DNA of 37,970 nt from JBHHWH01 sp046756405 (GCA_046756405.1 JBHHWH010000014.1:1-37970); one strand, 5' to 3'. Shown: positions 26,768-35,145, counted from the stretch's first letter. Made by a program: numbers and translations. The notes: generated from the sequence alone by a model not told the origin.

Positions 26768-27358
26768 GTGTTCACCGGAATAGTTGAAGGCAAGGGGACG
26801 GTGGTCTCGATAGCAGATAGCGGCGCCGTCCGCCGTGTCGTGATCACCGCTCCAGGCTTCGAGGGCCTGACGGTGGGCGCCTCCGTCGCCGTCAACGGGG
26901 TATGCCTGACTGCCGTCGCGGTGGAAGGAGGGGAGGTGACGGTGGACATTGTTCCCGAGACCCTGAGCCGGACCACCCTGGCGGAGCTGAAGATCGGCGA
27001 CGAGGTCAATCTGGAGCGTCCGTTGCGGGCCGATGGCCGCTTCGACGGTCACGTAGTTCAGGGTCACGTCGATGGCGTCGGCTGGGTGCAGGCCCTCGGA
27101 AGGGAAGGTGGAGCGGTCTCCCTGACCTTGGACGCACCTCCGGAGCTTCTGCCCTACATAGTGGAGAAAGGCTCGGTCACAGTAGACGGAGTGAGCCTCA
27201 CAGTCTCCAGTCTCACCGATACCGGTTTCAGCGTCGCCCTGGTGCCCCATACCCTGGAGGTGACCACTTTGGGCTTGCGCAAACCGGGGGACCCCGTAAA
27301 TCTGGAAGTGGACATCCTCGCCAAATACATAGAACGACTCCTGAAAGCGGGACAGTGA
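26768..27358 (+). CDS. ribE: Riboflavin synthase, alpha chain
   Basis: Dismutates two molecules of 6,7-dimethyl-8-ribityllumazine into riboflavin and a pyrimidine. The 196-residue protein contains the family's two similar barrels. The first starts with FTGIVEGKGTVVSI and contains SVAVNGVCLTAVAV; the second contains DGHVVQGHVDGVGWV and GSVTVDGVSLTVSSL. The start is GTG 26768, one base after the ribD stop. The stop overlaps the GTG of ribBA (GTGA). Confidence 0.95.
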   Translation: MFTGIVEGKGTVVSIADSGAVRRVVITAPGFEGLTVGASVAVNGVCLTAVAVEGGEVTVDIVPETLSRTTLAELKIGDEVNLERPLRADGRFDGHVVQGHVDGVGWVQALGREGGAVSLTLDAPPELLPYIVEKGSVTVDGVSLTVSSLTDTGFSVALVPHTLEVTTLGLRKPGDPVNLEVDILAKYIERLLKAGQ

Positions 27359-28569
27359 CCTTCGCCCCGATTGAAGAGATAATCGATGCCATCCGCCATG
27401 GCGAGATGGTCATCATGGTCGACGACGAGGACCGTGAGAACGAAGGCGACCTCATCCTCGCTGCCGAAGACGCCACCCCGGAGAAGATCGGGTTCATGCT
27501 CCGCTACACATCAGGGATCATCTGTCTCCCCATCGTTGGAGAGAGGCTCGATGAGCTCGACCTCCCCATGATGGTGGCCAAGAACACCGACGTCAGGCGG
27601 ACAGCGTTCACCGTGTCCATCGACGCCGCCCACGGGACCACCACCGGGATTTCCGCTGCCGATCGATGCCGGACTATCAAGACCGTCCTGGATCCGGCGA
27701 CCAGACCCGAAGACCTCTCCAGACCGGGCCACATGTATCCCCTCCGCTACGAGTCGGGAGGTGTGCTGAAGAGGGCAGGACACACTGAAGCCGCTGTGGA
27801 TCTCGCTAGTCTGGCAGGCAAGTACCCGGCGGGAGTGCTCGCCGAAGTGATGAACGACGACGGCAGCGTATCTCGGCTTCCCGAGCTGGAACGCTTCGCC
27901 AAGGAGCACGACCTCCTGATCGGTACCATCGCCGATTTGATCGCCTACCGCCGCGAGCAGGAGAGGCTCGTCGAACGGGTCGTGGAGGCGAGGATCCCCA
28001 CCGACTACGGAACCTTCACCGCGGTTGGGTACAGGTCACTGGTGGATGACCGCCAGCATGTGGCGCTGATCATGGGCGACCTCGGTGATGGTCAAGGAGT
28101 CATGGTCAGGGTTCACTCGGAGTGTCTCACCGGCGACGTGTTCGGGAGCCTCCGCTGCGACTGTGGTGATCAGCTGGACCGGGCCCTTGAAAGGGTGGCT
28201 GAGGAGGGGAGGGGTGTTGTCCTCTACATCCGGGGCCACGAAGGCAGGGGCATCGGGCTCCTCCACAAGCTGGCCGCGTACCGGCTTCAAGACGAAGGCT
28301 TCGACACCGTAGACGCCAACCTCAACCTGGGTCTTCCCGTCGACTCGAGAGACTACGGCGTCGGCGCTCAGATCCTTTACGACCTCGGGGTGCGCTCGAT
28401 GCGTCTGCTCACCAACAACCCCACCAAGCGGGCCGCTATCGAAGGGTATGGGCTATCCATCCTGGAACAGCTCCCGCTCACCGTCGATCCCAACGACGAG
28501 AACCGCGCCTATCTGGAGACGAAGGCGACTCGTCTCGGCCATCAGATCTACTTCGACGAGGGCGAGTGA
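27355..28569 (+). CDS. ribBA: 3,4-dihydroxybutanone-4-phosphate synthase / GTP cyclohydrolase II
   Basis: Supplies both precursors of riboflavin, from ribulose 5-phosphate and from GTP. The open frame reaches back into ribE, but the protein begins at GTG 27355 (TFAPIEEIIDAIRHGEM), giving 404 residues. The N-terminal RibB half has MVDDEDRENEGDLILAAE, GTTTGISAADR, RPGHMYPLRYESGGVLKRAG and GHTEAAVDL. The C-terminal RibA half has VHSECLTGDVFGSLRCDCGD with the zinc cysteines and IRGHEGRGIGLLHKL. Both halves look catalytically complete. Both ends overlap neighbours by four bases. Confidence 0.96.
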   Translation: MTFAPIEEIIDAIRHGEMVIMVDDEDRENEGDLILAAEDATPEKIGFMLRYTSGIICLPIVGERLDELDLPMMVAKNTDVRRTAFTVSIDAAHGTTTGISAADRCRTIKTVLDPATRPEDLSRPGHMYPLRYESGGVLKRAGHTEAAVDLASLAGKYPAGVLAEVMNDDGSVSRLPELERFAKEHDLLIGTIADLIAYRREQERLVERVVEARIPTDYGTFTAVGYRSLVDDRQHVALIMGDLGDGQGVMVRVHSECLTGDVFGSLRCDCGDQLDRALERVAEEGRGVVLYIRGHEGRGIGLLHKLAAYRLQDEGFDTVDANLNLGLPVDSRDYGVGAQILYDLGVRSMRLLTNNPTKRAAIEGYGLSILEQLPLTVDPNDENRAYLETKATRLGHQIYFDEGE

Positions 28570-29042
28570 CCCGGTTCGTCGAAGGCACCACCGAAGGCAC
28601 CGGCCTCCACATCGGCATCGCGGTAGCCGACTGGAACCGCAACATCACCGACCGGCTCCTCGAAGCGGCGGTGGAACGCTGTGAGGAGGTCGAGGTCGAA
28701 GAGGTCACAGTGGTCAGGGTGCCGGGGGCCCTCGAGTTGCCCCTGGCCGCCCGGGCACTCGCTGAAGCGGGCTGTGACGCGGTGGTGACGCTGGGGGCGG
28801 TGGTCAAGGGGGAGACCGACCACTATGAGATCGTGGTGAGGGAGTCCAGCGGGGGAGTAGCTCGGGTGGCCCTGGACACCGGAGTCCCGGTCACCAACGG
28901 GATCCTGGCCGTCCACGACTACCAGCAGGCGCTGGAGAGATCCGGCCCCGGCGAGGTGAACAAGGGTGTGGAGGCGGTGGACTCGGCGATCCTCACCGCC
29001 ACTGCCCTGAACCGCCTGGTAAGGGACGCCGATGCCGTTTGA
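28566..29042 (+). CDS. ribH: 6,7-dimethyl-8-ribityllumazine synthase
   Basis: Condenses the RibD and RibB products to the lumazine precursor of riboflavin. The 158-residue protein has IAVADWNRNITDRLLEAA, VPGALELPLAARALAE, LGAVVKGETDHYEIVVRE with the catalytic histidine, and VPVTNGILAVHDYQQALER. It starts at GTG 28566, overlapping the ribBA stop. It is the last gene of the riboflavin run; the infC leader begins directly afterwards. Confidence 0.96.
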   Translation: MTRFVEGTTEGTGLHIGIAVADWNRNITDRLLEAAVERCEEVEVEEVTVVRVPGALELPLAARALAEAGCDAVVTLGAVVKGETDHYEIVVRESSGGVARVALDTGVPVTNGILAVHDYQQALERSGPGEVNKGVEAVDSAILTATALNRLVRDADAV

Positions 29043-29053
29043 CCACCAGTGCC

Positions 29054-29062
29054 TGGTATCCT
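29054..29062 (+). promoter_or_regulatory. Candidate extended -10 promoter of infC-rpmI-rplT
   Basis: TGGTATCCT combines a TGn extension with TATCCT (TAnnnT). Transcription would begin near 29069, soon after the ribH stop, and give an infC leader of about 150 bases. TTGACC at 29039-29044 is present but only 12 bases upstream of the hexamer, too close to serve as its -35. Confidence 0.45.
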
Positions 29063-29087
29063 TAGGGGCACAAGACAAGGCAAGAGC

Positions 29088-29103
29088 GGAAGCCGCTGCT
29101 TCC
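29088..29103 (+). promoter_or_regulatory. Leader hairpin with possible antiterminator strand
   Basis: GGAAGC (29088-29093) and GCTTCC (29098-29103) flank a CGCT loop. GCTGCT at 29095-29100, in the loop and 3' arm, is also complementary to AGCAGC at 29169-29174, the first arm of the terminator-like hairpin downstream. The two pairings exclude each other, which is the arrangement of an attenuator. Confidence 0.5.
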
Positions 29104-29168
29104 CCACCCGGCCGCGCCGAATCCAGGTTGCGAGCCGAGGTCGTCACCGAGCCGGTTGATCCGGCCCT

Positions 29169-29196
29169 AGCAGCAGGCTTTCGTCTGCTGCTTTTT
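29169..29196 (+). terminator. Intrinsic terminator (attenuator) in the infC leader
   Basis: AGCAGCAG (29169-29176) and CTGCTGCT (29185-29192) form a perfect 8-bp stem with an 8-base loop, followed by TTTT (29193-29196). It lies upstream of the infC Shine-Dalgarno (29208-29216) and downstream of the candidate promoter, so it can terminate transcription before infC. It may alternatively terminate ribH read-through. B. subtilis controls the same three genes by L20-dependent attenuation. Confidence 0.75.
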
Positions 29197-29222
29197 CGAT
29201 GTTTACCAAAGGAGGTAAAGGC

Positions 29223-29774
29223 ATCAGCGAACTACGCGTGAACGGAGCCATACGCGCCCCTGAGGTGCGGGTGGTAGCCCCGGACGGGGAACAGATCGGA
29301 GTAAAGAAACTCAACGAGGCACTCTGGCTTGCGGAACAGCTCGACCTCGATCTGGTCGAGGTGGCACCCAACGCCAACCCCCCCGTCTGCAGATTGATGG
29401 ACTACGGCCGTTACAAGTACGAACAGTCCGTCAAACAACGCGAAGCCCGCAAGAAGCAGAGTCGGACCACCATCAAAGAGCTCCGCATGCGGGTTCGGAT
29501 CAGCGATCACGATTTCGAGATCACCCAGCGCAAGGCCCGCGAATTCCTGGATAGCGGCGACAAGGTGAAGGTGACCGTCCGCTTCCGCGGACGGGAGAAC
29601 CAGCGTCCTGCCTTCGGCAAGGAGCTCCTCGACCGGCTGGCAGAAGGTCTAGCCGATGTGGCCACGGTGGAGCAGCCGCCAAAGCTGGACGGAGGCTCGA
29701 TGACGATGGTGCTGGCGCCGGTCAGGCGTCCTAAACCGGCCGAGGTGAGCAGTGAGAAGCAGGAAGAGGAATAG
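29223..29774 (+). CDS. infC: Translation initiation factor IF-3, ATC start
   Basis: IF3 keeps ribosomal subunits apart and checks the initiator tRNA and start codon. The N-terminal domain (ELRVNGAIRAPEVRVVAPDG, then PPVCRLMDYGRYKYEQ) and C-terminal domain (IKELRMRVRISDHDFEITQR, VKVTVRFRGRE, TMVLAPVRRP) are complete, 183 residues. The strong SD AAAGGAGGT (29208-29216) stands with a 7-base spacer from GGAGG before ATC at 29223. The conserved sequence begins there (ISELRVN). An ATG at 29199 is in frame, but it precedes the SD and sits just after the terminator's T-tract. Rare starts (AUU in E. coli) let IF3 repress its own synthesis, so ATC probably serves the same purpose. Confidence 0.92.
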   Translation: MSELRVNGAIRAPEVRVVAPDGEQIGVKKLNEALWLAEQLDLDLVEVAPNANPPVCRLMDYGRYKYEQSVKQREARKKQSRTTIKELRMRVRISDHDFEITQRKAREFLDSGDKVKVTVRFRGRENQRPAFGKELLDRLAEGLADVATVEQPPKLDGGSMTMVLAPVRRPKPAEVSSEKQEEE

Positions 29775-29783
29775 GAGAAGACC

Positions 29784-29978
29784 GTGCCCAAGATGAAGAC
29801 CCACAGCGGTGCGAAGAAGAGGATCAAAGTGACCGGCTCCGGAAAGTACATGCGCCGGCAGTCGGGACGCGGCCATCTGCGTCTCGCCAAGGGCAAAGCC
29901 ACCTTCCGCCGTCGGAAGGGCGAAGTGGAGATGGCTCCCGGCGATGCCAAAGTCATCAAGAAACAGCTCGGTCGCTGA
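29784..29978 (+). CDS. rpmI: 50S ribosomal protein L35
   Basis: A 64-residue very basic protein of the large subunit. PKMKTHSGAKKRIKVTGSGK at the N-terminus and KKQLGR at the end are diagnostic. The start is GTG 29784 with AGGAGAAG just upstream (29773-29780). The gene lies nine bases after infC, within the conserved infC-rpmI-rplT operon. Confidence 0.95.
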   Translation: MPKMKTHSGAKKRIKVTGSGKYMRRQSGRGHLRLAKGKATFRRRKGEVEMAPGDAKVIKKQLGR

Positions 29979-29997
29979 AGTTGGTTGGAGGTTTGTC

Positions 29998-30348
29998 ATG
30001 GCACGAGTGAAGAGGGCGGTACACGCCAAGAAGTCGCACAAGAAGGTGCTCGATCGCGCCAAGGGATACAAGGGGGCACGTAGCCGCCGGTACCGCACTG
30101 CCAATGAGCAGGTGATGCACGCCATGCAGGATGCCTACCGGGACCGGCGGGCGCGCAAGCGGGACTTCCGCAAGCTTTGGATCAGCCGTATCAACGCCGC
30201 GGCACGACAGAACGGCACCACCTACAGCCAGTTCATCGCCGGGTTGAAGGCCCACCAGATCGAGGTGGACCGGAAGATGCTGGCTGATCTGGCAGTGAAC
30301 GATCCGGAGGCCTTCGCCCAGCTCGTGGAGGTTTCCAAGAAGAGCTGA
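29998..30348 (+). CDS. rplT: 50S ribosomal protein L20
   Basis: A 116-residue RNA-binding protein needed for early assembly of the large subunit. MARVKRAVHAKKSHKKVLDR and YRTANEQVMHAMQDAYRDRR are typical, as is the C-terminal RKMLADLAVNDPEAFAQLV. ATG 29998 follows GGAGG (29987-29991) by six bases and gives the universal MARVKR start; the open frame extends upstream but is not conserved. In several bacteria L20 represses its own operon by binding leader RNA, which is relevant to the attenuator before infC. Confidence 0.95.
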   Translation: MARVKRAVHAKKSHKKVLDRAKGYKGARSRRYRTANEQVMHAMQDAYRDRRARKRDFRKLWISRINAAARQNGTTYSQFIAGLKAHQIEVDRKMLADLAVNDPEAFAQLVEVSKKS

Positions 30349-30370
30349 AACTACCGTCTGGTCTGATCCC

Positions 30371-31129
30371 ATGGAACCGGTCCGCAGCCACCGGAGCAGA
30401 CTCGTCGTGGATGCGGCCCGGCTCCATCGTGCTCGCGTCCGACATCAACGGGGCCAAACGCTCGTCGAAGGCCCCCACTTGGTCGAGGAAGCGGTGAAGG
30501 CCGAACTCACCGTCAGCGCGGTGTTCGTACACGTGCACGATGAGCGGGGAGCCGACCTGGCGCTCCGGGCGGGACTGGAGCCCCTGCTGGTGGACGCCGC
30601 CGCCCTGAAGAGACTCGCCGGCACGGAGTCGCCCCGAGGGCCGGTGGCCGTGGTGCAGATCCCAGAGGAACGCCTCAACGCGGAAAAGGACCTACTCGTC
30701 TCCTGGGGAGTCTCCGACCCGGGAAACGTGGGGAGCCTGCTCCGAATAGCCTGGGCCTTTGACTGGGGCTACGCCTACACGCCCAACTCGGCGGACCCCT
30801 GGTCTCCGAAGGCGCTGCGGGCGGGGGCCGGAGGGCAGCTCCATGTGCCGGTGGCCCGGATCGAAAACCTGGCCGAGCTCGACGCCTGGACCACTGTCGC
30901 CACCGTGGTCACGGGAGGAGAGCGGTTGGTGCGGCCTGCCCCCGGCCCGGTGGCCGTGCTGGTGGGAGAGGAGGCGGCTGGGCTTCCCGGAGAGGTCGTA
31001 TCGTCGGCGGACGTGCGACTCAGTGTTCCCATGCCGGGGAACGCTGAGAGCCTCAACGCCGCGGTTGCAGCGGGCATCGTGGTGAACCGGCTCACCAAAG
31101 GCGGAGGAGAAGGGGATGGTGAGGTCTAA
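30371..31129 (+). CDS. TrmH/SpoU family RNA 2'-O-methyltransferase
   Basis: A 252-residue SAM-dependent methyltransferase with the knotted SPOUT fold. The N-terminal ~95 residues form a substrate-binding domain (QTLVEGPHLVEEAVKAE). The catalytic domain has motif 1 SDPGNVGSLLRIAWAFDW with the Asn and Arg, motif 2 LVGEEAAGLPGEVV, and motif 3 LSVPMPGNAESLNAAVAAGI. It probably modifies 23S rRNA or a tRNA; the exact nucleotide cannot be told. Placement between rplT and pheS is common in bacteria. It overlaps pheS by 14 bases. Confidence 0.9.
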   Translation: MEPVRSHRSRLVVDAARLHRARVRHQRGQTLVEGPHLVEEAVKAELTVSAVFVHVHDERGADLALRAGLEPLLVDAAALKRLAGTESPRGPVAVVQIPEERLNAEKDLLVSWGVSDPGNVGSLLRIAWAFDWGYAYTPNSADPWSPKALRAGAGGQLHVPVARIENLAELDAWTTVATVVTGGERLVRPAPGPVAVLVGEEAAGLPGEVVSSADVRLSVPMPGNAESLNAAVAAGIVVNRLTKGGGEGDGEV

Positions 31130-32189
31130 CCTGCCGCCGACAATGAACCCCATTGCTGTCCTGGAGGAAGTCGCCGCCGAGGCACCGGTAGTGATCGCCG
31201 AGGCGAAGACCGTCGAAGAGCTGGACAGGGCGGAGAGCTCCCTGCTCGGAAAGTCGTCGCGTCTCGGCGAAGTGCGCCGGGCTATGGGCTCGCTCGCAGC
31301 CGAGGATCGCCCCAAGGTGGGAGCCAAGCTTCAGGAGGTGACGCGGCTGATCAACGAACTCGTCGCCCATCGGCGGGAGCAGTTGGAGAAGGGCGAGGAG
31401 GAACGTCGTCTTCGTGACGAGGCCATCGACGTCACCCTCGAAGCGATCACTTTTCCCCGGGGATCCCTGCACCTGATCCAGCAGACCATCGACGAGGTCG
31501 TGGACATCTTCGTAGGTCTCGGCTACCAGGTGGCAGATGGACCTGAAGCGGAACTCGCCTGGTACAACTTCGACGCCCTGAACACTCCACCCACCCATCC
31601 GGCCCGCCTCGAATCCGACACCATGTATCTCGACTGGGGTGCCCCTGAGGACGAGGTGCTGCTCCGGGTGCACACCTCCCCGGTTCAGGCCCGGTGGATG
31701 GAAGCCCACGAGCCGCCGGTGTTCATAGTCGTTCCGGGGCGTGCTTACCGAAACGACACCATTGACGCGACCCACCTTCCCGTCTTCCACCAGATCGAAG
31801 GTCTCGCCGTGGCCGAGGACATCACCTTTTCCGACCTGAAGGGAACCCTGCTCCACTTCGCTCGGGAGTTCTTCGGCCCGGAGACGACGGTGCGGCTACG
31901 ACCCCACTTCTTCCCCTTCACCGAACCCAGCGCCGAGCTTGATGTCTCCTGTTTCAGCTGCCATGGAGCCGACTCATCGTGCCGAGTCTGTGGAGGCTCC
32001 GGCTTCATCGAGCTGTTGGGTTGCGGCATGGTTGACCCTGACGTCTACGGCGCCGTCGGTTACGACCCCGACCAGGTGTCCGGGTTCGCCTTCGGGATGG
32101 GAGTGGAACGCCTGGCCATGGTGCGACATGGGATCGACTCGATGAAGTACTTCATCGAGAACGACCTTCGTTTCCTGGGGCAGTTCTGA
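31116..32189 (+). CDS. pheS: Phenylalanine-tRNA ligase, alpha subunit
   Basis: Catalytic subunit of the heterotetrameric PheRS. The 357-residue protein has an N-terminal helical region (LLGKSSRLGEVRRAMGSLAA) that binds tRNA, motif 1 around GLGYQVADGPEAELAWYNFD, the TPPTHPARLESDTMYL segment, motif 2 in VVPGRAYRNDTIDATHLPVF with HQIEGLAV, and motif 3 GFAFGMGVERLAMVRHGID. A cysteine pair arrangement (DVSCFSCHGADSSCRVCGGS) near motif 3 resembles that of other bacterial PheS. ATG 31116 has GGAGG at 31103-31107 and starts inside the preceding gene. The stop and pheT share one base. Confidence 0.96.
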   Translation: MVRSNLPPTMNPIAVLEEVAAEAPVVIAEAKTVEELDRAESSLLGKSSRLGEVRRAMGSLAAEDRPKVGAKLQEVTRLINELVAHRREQLEKGEEERRLRDEAIDVTLEAITFPRGSLHLIQQTIDEVVDIFVGLGYQVADGPEAELAWYNFDALNTPPTHPARLESDTMYLDWGAPEDEVLLRVHTSPVQARWMEAHEPPVFIVVPGRAYRNDTIDATHLPVFHQIEGLAVAEDITFSDLKGTLLHFAREFFGPETTVRLRPHFFPFTEPSAELDVSCFSCHGADSSCRVCGGSGFIELLGCGMVDPDVYGAVGYDPDQVSGFAFGMGVERLAMVRHGIDSMKYFIENDLRFLGQF

Positions 32190-34582
32190 TGCGGGTCCCT
32201 CTCTCCTGGCTGAGTGAGCTAGTCGAGCTCCCGGAGGTGGCTCCGGAGGAGCTGGCCCACGTCTTAGACATGATCGGTCAGGGTGTCGAAGGCGTCGAGG
32301 TGCTAGAGCCCCAGTGGACCGAGGTGTATGTGGGGAAGGTGCTGGAGGTGGAGCCTCATCCCGATGCCGATCGCATCCGCGTCTGCCGGGTCGATGCCGG
32401 ATGGGGTCCCACCCAGATCATCTGTGGGGCGTGGAACTTCGAAGCTGGGGCGACGGTGGCGGTAGCCCGGCCCGGGGCTGTGCTCACCGGGGACCTGGAG
32501 ATCGGAGAGCGCACCATCCGCGGAGTGGAGTCGAAGGGGATGATCTGCTCGGAACGGGAGTTGGGCCTGGGTGACGATCACGCCGGGATCCTGGTCCTGG
32601 ACGGAGATCTCGAAGTAGGGCGCCCGTTTGTTGACGTGGTGGAGCTTCCGGATGTGGTATTCGATCTCGACATCACCTCCAACCGGCCCGACGCGATGTC
32701 CATCCTCGGCATAGCCCGAGACCTGGCCGCCTTCTACCGCACCGAGTACCGCCTTCCTGAGGTCAACCTGACCACGACTCCCGGTGAGACCACCCTCAAA
32801 GTGGCCATCGAAGATCCGACCGGATGTCGGCGCTTTGTGGCGAGGGAGATCCGCAGCGTGTCTCCAGGGCCGGCACCTTTGTGGATGCGCCACCGCCTCC
32901 ACAAGGCGGGATTCCGCTCCATCTCCAACGTGGTCGACATCACCAACTACGTCATGGTGGAGCTCGGCCATCCCCTCCACGCCTTCGACGCCGACCAGAT
33001 CCAGGGCGAGCGGCTGATCATCCGTAGGGCTTCTGAGGGGGAGACGCTGGTGACCCTGGACGGGGAAGAGAGGACGCTCCACCCCGAGGACCTCATCATC
33101 TACGACGAAGCCGGACCCACTTCGATGTCAGGGACCATGGGAGGGGAGCGAAGCGAGGTGCGTGACATCACTACCAGGGTCATCATGGAGGCCGCCTCCT
33201 GGGACCCGCCCACGATCATGTTCATGTCTAGGCGCCACAAGCTGCTCTCGGAAGCCTCGATCCGCTTCGAAAGGGGGGTCGATCCGAACCTCAGCGAGTT
33301 CGCCAACCGCCGGGCCAGCGCCCTGGTGGCCGATCTCGCTGGGGGAGAGGTGGTGGAGGGTTACGTGGATGAGGCGACTGCCACGTTCGACCCCTGGACG
33401 GTGGATCTGAGCCGCCGGGACGTGGAGAGGCTACTTGGTCCCGGCATCGACGCCGAGGAGGTCCGAGCGATCCTGGACCGGCTCGGCATGAAGGTTGCGG
33501 GCGACGATCCGCTGCAGGTCACAGTTCCCACCTTCCGTCCCGACGTGACCCGGCACGCCGACCTGGTCGAGGAGATCGCCCGCATCCACGGTTTCGACGA
33601 ATTCGGGGCGACCCTACCCACCGGATCGGCGGGGGGGCTGACTGCTGAACAAGCCCGTCTGCGGAAGCTCGTGGGCCTCCTTGCCGACCTTGGCCTGCAT
33701 CAGGTGATCGACCTTCCCTTCGTCAGCGTCGAGAACATGAGGGATCTCGACTGGGAGGTAGGCGAGGGAGATCTATTGAGGGTGAGGAACCCGTTGAGTG
33801 AGGAGGAAAGCATCCTCCGGCCCTCCTTGGTTCCCGGATTGTTGCGGACCCTCCGTTACAACCTGGCCCGCGGTGCCGGAGACGTGGCTGTCTTCGAGGT
33901 GGGGAGGGTGTTCTTAACCGATCCGGACCCCGAAGATCCGCGTCTGCCTGCCCAGCCGCGGCAGCTGGGATGGGCGGCGGTGGGGAAGCTAGGTCCACGG
34001 ACCCTCGAAGCGGGCACCTTGGAAGCCGATGGACGCCTCTCCCTGGCCATCTGGAGCTACTTGGGCCGCAGTCTGGGCATAACCGACTATGAAGTCGTGC
34101 CGGCGTCGGTCCCCGGCCTCCACCCCTGGCGCACCGCCGAGATCCGCGTCGGCGGAGAGGTCGTCGGACATGTGGGGGAGCTGAGCCCGCGGGCGGCGAG
34201 GGCCTATCAGATCTCCAGGAGGGTGGCTGTGGCCGAGTTGGCCCTGGACCCGCTGGTGAGTCCGGTGCCCTTCCCCCAACTGAAACCGCCCTCTCCCTAT
34301 CCGCCCGTGGACTTCGACCTCTCCTTTGTGATCGCTGTTGACAGCCCGGTGGCAGAAGTGATCCGGGTGACCACCGAGGCGGCGGGAGGGTTGGTGGAGT
34401 CCAGTCGGGTCTTCGACGAGTTCCGCGGTGAGGGTCTGGGAGATGGAGAGAGAGCGGTCGCCATTCGGTATCGGCTGCGGGCTCCCGACAGGACGCTCAG
34501 CAATGAGGAGGTGGCGCCTGTTCGTGAGGCCATGATCCAGGCGGCAGAGGGAGTAGGAGCACGGCTCCGGGGGGCTAAGTGA
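32189..34582 (+). CDS. pheT: Phenylalanine-tRNA ligase, beta subunit
   Basis: The 797-residue partner of PheS. Domains in order: an EMAP-type tRNA-binding domain (VYVGKVLEVEPHPDADRIRV, about residues 45-150), a core with ITSNRPDAMSILGIARDLAA, a B3/B4 editing domain (RSISNVVDITNYVMVELGHP), B5 (around residues 400-475), the class II-like core (DLVEEIARIHGFDEF onwards, with RNPLSEEESILRPSLVPGLL), and a C-terminal FDX-ACB anticodon-binding domain (YPPVDFDLSFVIAVDSPVAE). Length is typical. The end overlaps the DNA glycosylase gene by four bases (GTGA). Confidence 0.96.
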   Translation: MRVPLSWLSELVELPEVAPEELAHVLDMIGQGVEGVEVLEPQWTEVYVGKVLEVEPHPDADRIRVCRVDAGWGPTQIICGAWNFEAGATVAVARPGAVLTGDLEIGERTIRGVESKGMICSERELGLGDDHAGILVLDGDLEVGRPFVDVVELPDVVFDLDITSNRPDAMSILGIARDLAAFYRTEYRLPEVNLTTTPGETTLKVAIEDPTGCRRFVAREIRSVSPGPAPLWMRHRLHKAGFRSISNVVDITNYVMVELGHPLHAFDADQIQGERLIIRRASEGETLVTLDGEERTLHPEDLIIYDEAGPTSMSGTMGGERSEVRDITTRVIMEAASWDPPTIMFMSRRHKLLSEASIRFERGVDPNLSEFANRRASALVADLAGGEVVEGYVDEATATFDPWTVDLSRRDVERLLGPGIDAEEVRAILDRLGMKVAGDDPLQVTVPTFRPDVTRHADLVEEIARIHGFDEFGATLPTGSAGGLTAEQARLRKLVGLLADLGLHQVIDLPFVSVENMRDLDWEVGEGDLLRVRNPLSEEESILRPSLVPGLLRTLRYNLARGAGDVAVFEVGRVFLTDPDPEDPRLPAQPRQLGWAAVGKLGPRTLEAGTLEADGRLSLAIWSYLGRSLGITDYEVVPASVPGLHPWRTAEIRVGGEVVGHVGELSPRAARAYQISRRVAVAELALDPLVSPVPFPQLKPPSPYPPVDFDLSFVIAVDSPVAEVIRVTTEAAGGLVESSRVFDEFRGEGLGDGERAVAIRYRLRAPDRTLSNEEVAPVREAMIQAAEGVGARLRGAK

Positions 34583-35145
34583 GCTTGTTGGAGGAGATCC
34601 TGGTTCTCCCCCCCGAAGAGGGCGCACCTCTGCTTCTGGGCAGCGTTATCGTCTCCGACATCGGTGGGGCGCGGGTGAGGGTGCGGATCGAAGAGGTAGA
34701 GGCCTACCGAGGCGCCGACGATCCCGCCTCTCACGCCCATCGTGGTCCCACTCCCCGCAACGGCTCCATGTTCGCCCGACCAGGCACCCTCTACGTTTAC
34801 CGCTCCTACGGCGTCCACAACTGTGCCAACACTTCTGCGGGGCCGGCAGGCACCGGCTGGGGGATCCTCTTCCGGGGTGGAGAGGTGGTGGAGGGCGAGG
34901 CCATCGTCCGCGAGCGGCGGGGACGAGACAGCGATCTGGCCGACGGACCTGGAAAGCTCTGTCAGGCTCTGGGGGTCGATCTGAGCCATGACGGGCTCTA
35001 CCTCCTGGCCCCCGACTCACCAATACGCCTGGAACAAGGTGACTCCCCGGAGGTAGTGGTGTCCACTCCCAGGGTTGGAATCACCAAGGCCAAGGATCGC
35101 CCCTGGCGGTTCGTGGCGGCCACAATGGCGACGGCGCGTCGGTGA
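34579..35145 (+). CDS. mpg: 3-methyladenine DNA glycosylase (AAG/MPG family)
   Basis: Excises alkylated purines such as 3-methyladenine. The 188-residue protein matches the human-AAG-type family: IEEVEAYRGADDPASHAHRG with the catalytic glutamate (the VEAY motif), TPRNGSMFARPGTLYVYRSY with the DNA-intercalating YVYxxYG region, NCANTSAG, ILFRGGEVVEGE (usually LIRALEP-like), and the DGPGKLCQALGV signature. The LIRA part is less conserved than usual. The start is GTG 34579 in a GTGA overlap with pheT. In M. tuberculosis mpg also lies just before tyrS. Confidence 0.92.
   Translation: MSLLEEILVLPPEEGAPLLLGSVIVSDIGGARVRVRIEEVEAYRGADDPASHAHRGPTPRNGSMFARPGTLYVYRSYGVHNCANTSAGPAGTGWGILFRGGEVVEGEAIVRERRGRDSDLADGPGKLCQALGVDLSHDGLYLLAPDSPIRLEQGDSPEVVVSTPRVGITKAKDRPWRFVAATMATARR

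Noticed and set aside
26902..27354. Upstream extension of the ribBA frame inside ribE
   Set aside because: The extension is arginine/serine-rich out-of-frame translation of ribE; RibBA homology begins at GTG 27355.
29199..29201. ATG as the start of infC
   Set aside because: It precedes the strong SD and lies just after the terminator T-tract; the conserved IF3 sequence begins at ATC 29223.
29032..29241. Open frame of 69 codons spanning the infC leader (MPFDHQC...)
   Set aside because: It overlaps the end of ribH, the attenuator hairpins, the infC SD and the infC start; it has no SD and no recognisable sequence, so it is probably accidental.
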